Of a stretch of 64,000 bases of DNA, positions 60,898 to 64,000 are shown one piece after another. Position 1 is the first letter of the stretch; each line of letters opens with the position of its first letter. The position numbers were made by a program, and so were the translations under genes. Origin of the DNA: Prorocentrum cordatum (lineage: Eukaryota > Sar > Dinophyceae > Prorocentrales > Prorocentraceae); NCBI GenBank assembly GCA_963575745.1, contig CAUYUJ010001402.1, forward strand, positions 32,501 to 96,500. Direction: 5' to 3'. The notes beneath the pieces are model-generated. The model was given only the letters and a program-made list of their open reading frames with translations, was not told where the DNA came from and made no database searches.

Positions 60898-62300
60898 AAT
60901 GTTAAAAAAGTTGTAGAGAACGAATAGTTTTTCAGCCCCAGCGATTTCAGACCTCTCGATGCAACAGCCGAACGCCTCTCATACTTCTGGATCGTTTTCT
61001 GTGCGTACCAGCTCGTAGCTCTTACAGCCCGAGTTCAATGCAGAAGAGGGACGAAATCTGCCAAGGTAACTTGAAGAATGCGAATAGTTTTGCGGAGCTA
61101 GTCCGAGAGGCAAACCCAGTTCAGACCTCTGGATGCAACAGACGAGCGCGCAGAATGATTTCGAATCAGTTTCTGTGCGTATCAGCTGTGTAGCTCTCCT
61201 ACAGCCCGAGTTACGTGCGAAAATCGACAGCACCTGTCAAGATAACTCGAACAATACGAATGGGTTTGCGAACCTAGCTCGAGTAGCAAACCGAGTTCAG
61301 ACCTCTGAATGCGACAGGCGGACGCGCCTGATGTCCGAATCGATTCCTGTGATTATGCCCCCTGCAGCCCCCCTACAGACCGAGTTAAGTGCAGAAAACC
61401 GACAGCACCTCCCAAGATGACTCGACCAATACGAATAGTTTCGCGAACCTAGCTCGAGTAGCAGACCGGGTTCAGACCTCTAAATGTGACAAGCGAACGC
61501 GCCTGATGTCTCCGAATCGATTCCTGTGATTATGAGCCCTGTAGCCCCCCTACAGCCCGAGTTAAGTGCAGAAAACCGACAGCGCCTCTCAAGATGACTC
61601 GAACAGTACGAATAGTTCGCGACCTAGCTCGGGCAGCAGACCAAGTTCAGAGCTCTGAATTAACAGACAAACGCCCGATGATTCTGAATCGGTTTCTGTA
61701 AGTATCAGCTCTGTAGCTGTGCTACAGCTCGAGTTAAGTACAAAAAAACCGACAACGTCTGTCAAGATGACTCGAATAGTACGAACAGGTTTGCGGACCT
61801 AGCTCAGCTAGCAGACCGAGTTCAGACCTCTGGATGCGACAGACGAACGTGCCTGATCATTCTGAATCGATAAGGTGTGCTTACCAGCTCTGTAGCTGTC
61901 CTGTATCCCGAGTTGAGTCCAATATACCGACAGCGCGTATCAAGATGACTCGAAACGACCGATCCCGCCACAGTGCTTTTCGATAGTAATATTCACCCGA
62001 TCGAGCTGAGATCAAGATGGCGAGCGGAAATGAGATCGAATATCAGGGGAAAAAATACTAGAGCTCAAACGAATGTTCAAATTTTGAGAACATAATTTTC
62101 AACTGAGCAAAAGTCACCAAAAGTTCCGTCGAGATTTTTCGAGCCAACTAGCCCGCCAGTGCGTCCGAATTACTCTTAAGCTTCCAGCTGCTAGCTTAGG
62201 GGAAGCTCTACGAGTCATTTTTCTTGCCAACTAGCTCTCCAGCGCGCCGGAATTACTCTTAAGCTTCCAGCAACAAGCTAAGGGAAGCTCTACGAGTTAC
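60861..62300. repeat. Family-1 module with duplicated tail
   Basis: Head at 60861, monomers to about 61990, then the GATCGAGCTGAGATCAAGAT tail. The terminal AAGCTTCC...GGAAGCTCTACGAGT piece occurs twice (about 62171-62215 and 62262-62300). Confidence 0.88.
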
Positions 62301-62585
62301 TTGGTAGCATCGAAAACCCGGAGAGCGGAAGAGACCCTTTGGGGGCGGGAAGTCTTTCCTGGGGAGCTCTGGGAAGCTCCCCGGAGCTGCCGAAGCGCTG
62401 CCAGAGACGCTTCCATGCGTGCCTGTACGCGTGCAGGCACGCGTGGACGCTTGCCGGAAGCTCTCCCGGACACGTTGCCGGGCCAGGCGAGTCGCTGCGG
62501 GGAACGTGGAGCGCCGTGGAGGAGCTCCTGGCGGGCACCACCACCGTCCGGCTTCTAATCTTAAACCCTCTAGCTCTCAGCGAGC
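62301..62585. other. GC-rich 285-bp segment unlike the array
   Basis: It lies between a family-1 tail and a family-2 tail. It contains the hairpin GCGTGCCTG (62417-62425) / CAGGCACGC (62434-62442) and further short palindromes around GGAGCTC. No domain is recognised. It may be an inserted foreign repeat. Confidence 0.45.
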
Positions 62586-64000
62586 TCTCCGGGCATTGTC
62601 TCTTTTGGTCGGGTCCGCCAACTGGGCGCCAGCGGTAAAACGTCAACCTTTGTTACCGCCGGGGGACTCGAAGAGTTTCCCGACAACATATAATGTCGAA
62701 AAAAATTACACAGAAAAAATATTTTCAGCCCAAGCAATTTCAAACCTCTCGGATGCAACAGCCGAACGCCCCCGTTGCTTCTGGATTGTCTTCTGTACGA
62801 GCTCTGTAGCTCTCCTACAGCCCGAGTTACGTGCGTAAATCGACAGCACCTCTCAAGATGACTCGAACAATACGAATAGTTTGGCAAACCTAGCTCGAGT
62901 ATCAGACCGAGTTCAGACCTCTGCATGCGACAGGCGAACGCGCCTGATCATTCTGAATCGATTAGCTGTGCTTACCAGCTCTGTAGCTGTCCTACAGCTC
63001 GAGTTAAGTACAAAATACCAACAACGCGTATCAAGATGGCTCGAAACAGCCGATCCCGCCGCGATGCTTTTTTGCAGAAATAATTACCCGATCGAGCTGA
63101 GATTACGAAGGCGAGCGGGAATGGGAAAAAATACTAGAGCTCTAACTAATGTTCAAATTTCGAGAACAAAATTTTCAACCGACCAAAATTCCTCAAAATG
63201 TCCGTCGAATTTCTTCTTGCCAACTGGGCGCCGGCGGTAAACCGTCAACCTTTCTTACCGCCGGGGGACTCGTAGAGCTTCCTGACAATATATAATGTCA
63301 AAAAAATTCAGAGACGAATAGTTTTTCAGCCTGCGCGATTTCAGACCTCTGGATGCAACAACCCAACGCCCCTCATGCTTCTGGATCGTTTTCTGTGCGC
63401 ACGACCCGAGCTACGTGCGAAAATCGACAGCATCTCTCAAGATCACTCGGAAAATACATATAGTTTCGCGAATCTAGCTATATCAGACCGAGTTCAGACC
63501 TCTGACCTCTAAATGCAACAGGCGGACGCGCCTGCTGTCTCCGAATCGATCGCTGTGCTTACCAGCTCTGCAGCCCCCTTACAGCCCGAGTTAAGTGCAG
63601 AAAACCGACAGCACCTCTGAAGATGAATCGAACAATACGAATAGGTTCGCGTATCTAGCTCGGGCAGCAAGCCGAGTTCAGAGCTCTGAATGCGACAGCC
63701 GGACGCGTCTGATGTCTCTGAATCGATTTCAGTGACTACCAGCCCTGAAGCCCCCTTACTCGAGGTAAGTGCAGACAACGGACAGCACACTCGAAGAATA
63801 CGAATAGTTTTGCGGACCTAGCTCGGGCAGCACACCGAGTTCCTAGCTCTGGATTTGGCAGGCGGACGCGCCTGATGTCTTCAAATCGATGCCTGTTAGT
63901 ACGAGCCCTGTAGCCCCCCTACAACCCGAGTTAAGCAGAAAACTGACAGCACCTCTCAAGATAACTCGAACAATACGTATAGTTTCGCGAACCTAGCTCC
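62586..64000. repeat. Array segment to the window end
   Basis: A family-2 tail remnant, a family-1 module at 62624-63224 (short, about 600 bp, with monomers deleted) and a family-1 module from 63225 that runs off the window end. Confidence 0.88.

Overview
The window looks like dinoflagellate nuclear DNA. It is GC-rich and very repetitive. It holds no host gene that I can recognise and carries retroelement types known from dinoflagellates, including a DIRS-order element with a tyrosine recombinase and a C5-methyltransferase-like domain. The assignment is inference: I see no rRNA, tRNA or spliced-leader gene to anchor it. Every recognisable coding region is a retrotransposon gene, and all of them lie on the minus strand.

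Layout. Positions 1-12.1 kb are a simple-sequence desert: a ~90-bp minisatellite, trinucleotide and (CA)n tracts, two copies of a 190-bp MITE-like repeat, and several foldback palindromes. Positions 12.13-18.35 kb hold a decayed DIRS-order retroelement in the order gag-like, RT, RNase H, tyrosine recombinase, methyltransferase. It is flanked by split direct repeats in the diagnostic order A1-ORFs-B1-A2-B2, and the paired repeats differ by only about 3-4%. Positions 18.4-21.06 kb are a tandem duplication of a 1.3-kb non-coding unit, followed by a second gag-like fragment.

From 22.1 kb to the end, the DNA is a modular repeat array. Modules of two related families (about 1.15 kb and about 0.3-0.45 kb) are joined at a short hairpin with a 10-bp stem and a 13-14 nt loop. 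The long family contains diverged ~177-bp monomers. Non-LTR retrotransposons interrupt the array: elements A (28.0-33.4 kb), B (38.5-44.5 kb), C (46.4-47.5 kb), D (53.5-54.4 kb) and E (55.1-60.9 kb). A, B, C, E and two short insertions all sit inside the hairpin loop, and A and B have clear 8-9 bp target duplications (CAACCTGG). The array therefore appears to be a dedicated target.

The non-LTR elements encode an ORF1 with a coiled coil and a conserved C-terminal region, an EEP endonuclease, an RT, a Trp-rich connector and an RNase H. In all five copies the RNase H motifs occur in circularly permuted order: the Asp70- and Asp134-type motifs come before the Asp10- and Glu48-type motifs. All four RTs in the window carry xxDN rather than xxDD at motif C. 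The permuted RNase H and the hairpin-loop target are the two observations I rate most likely to be new.
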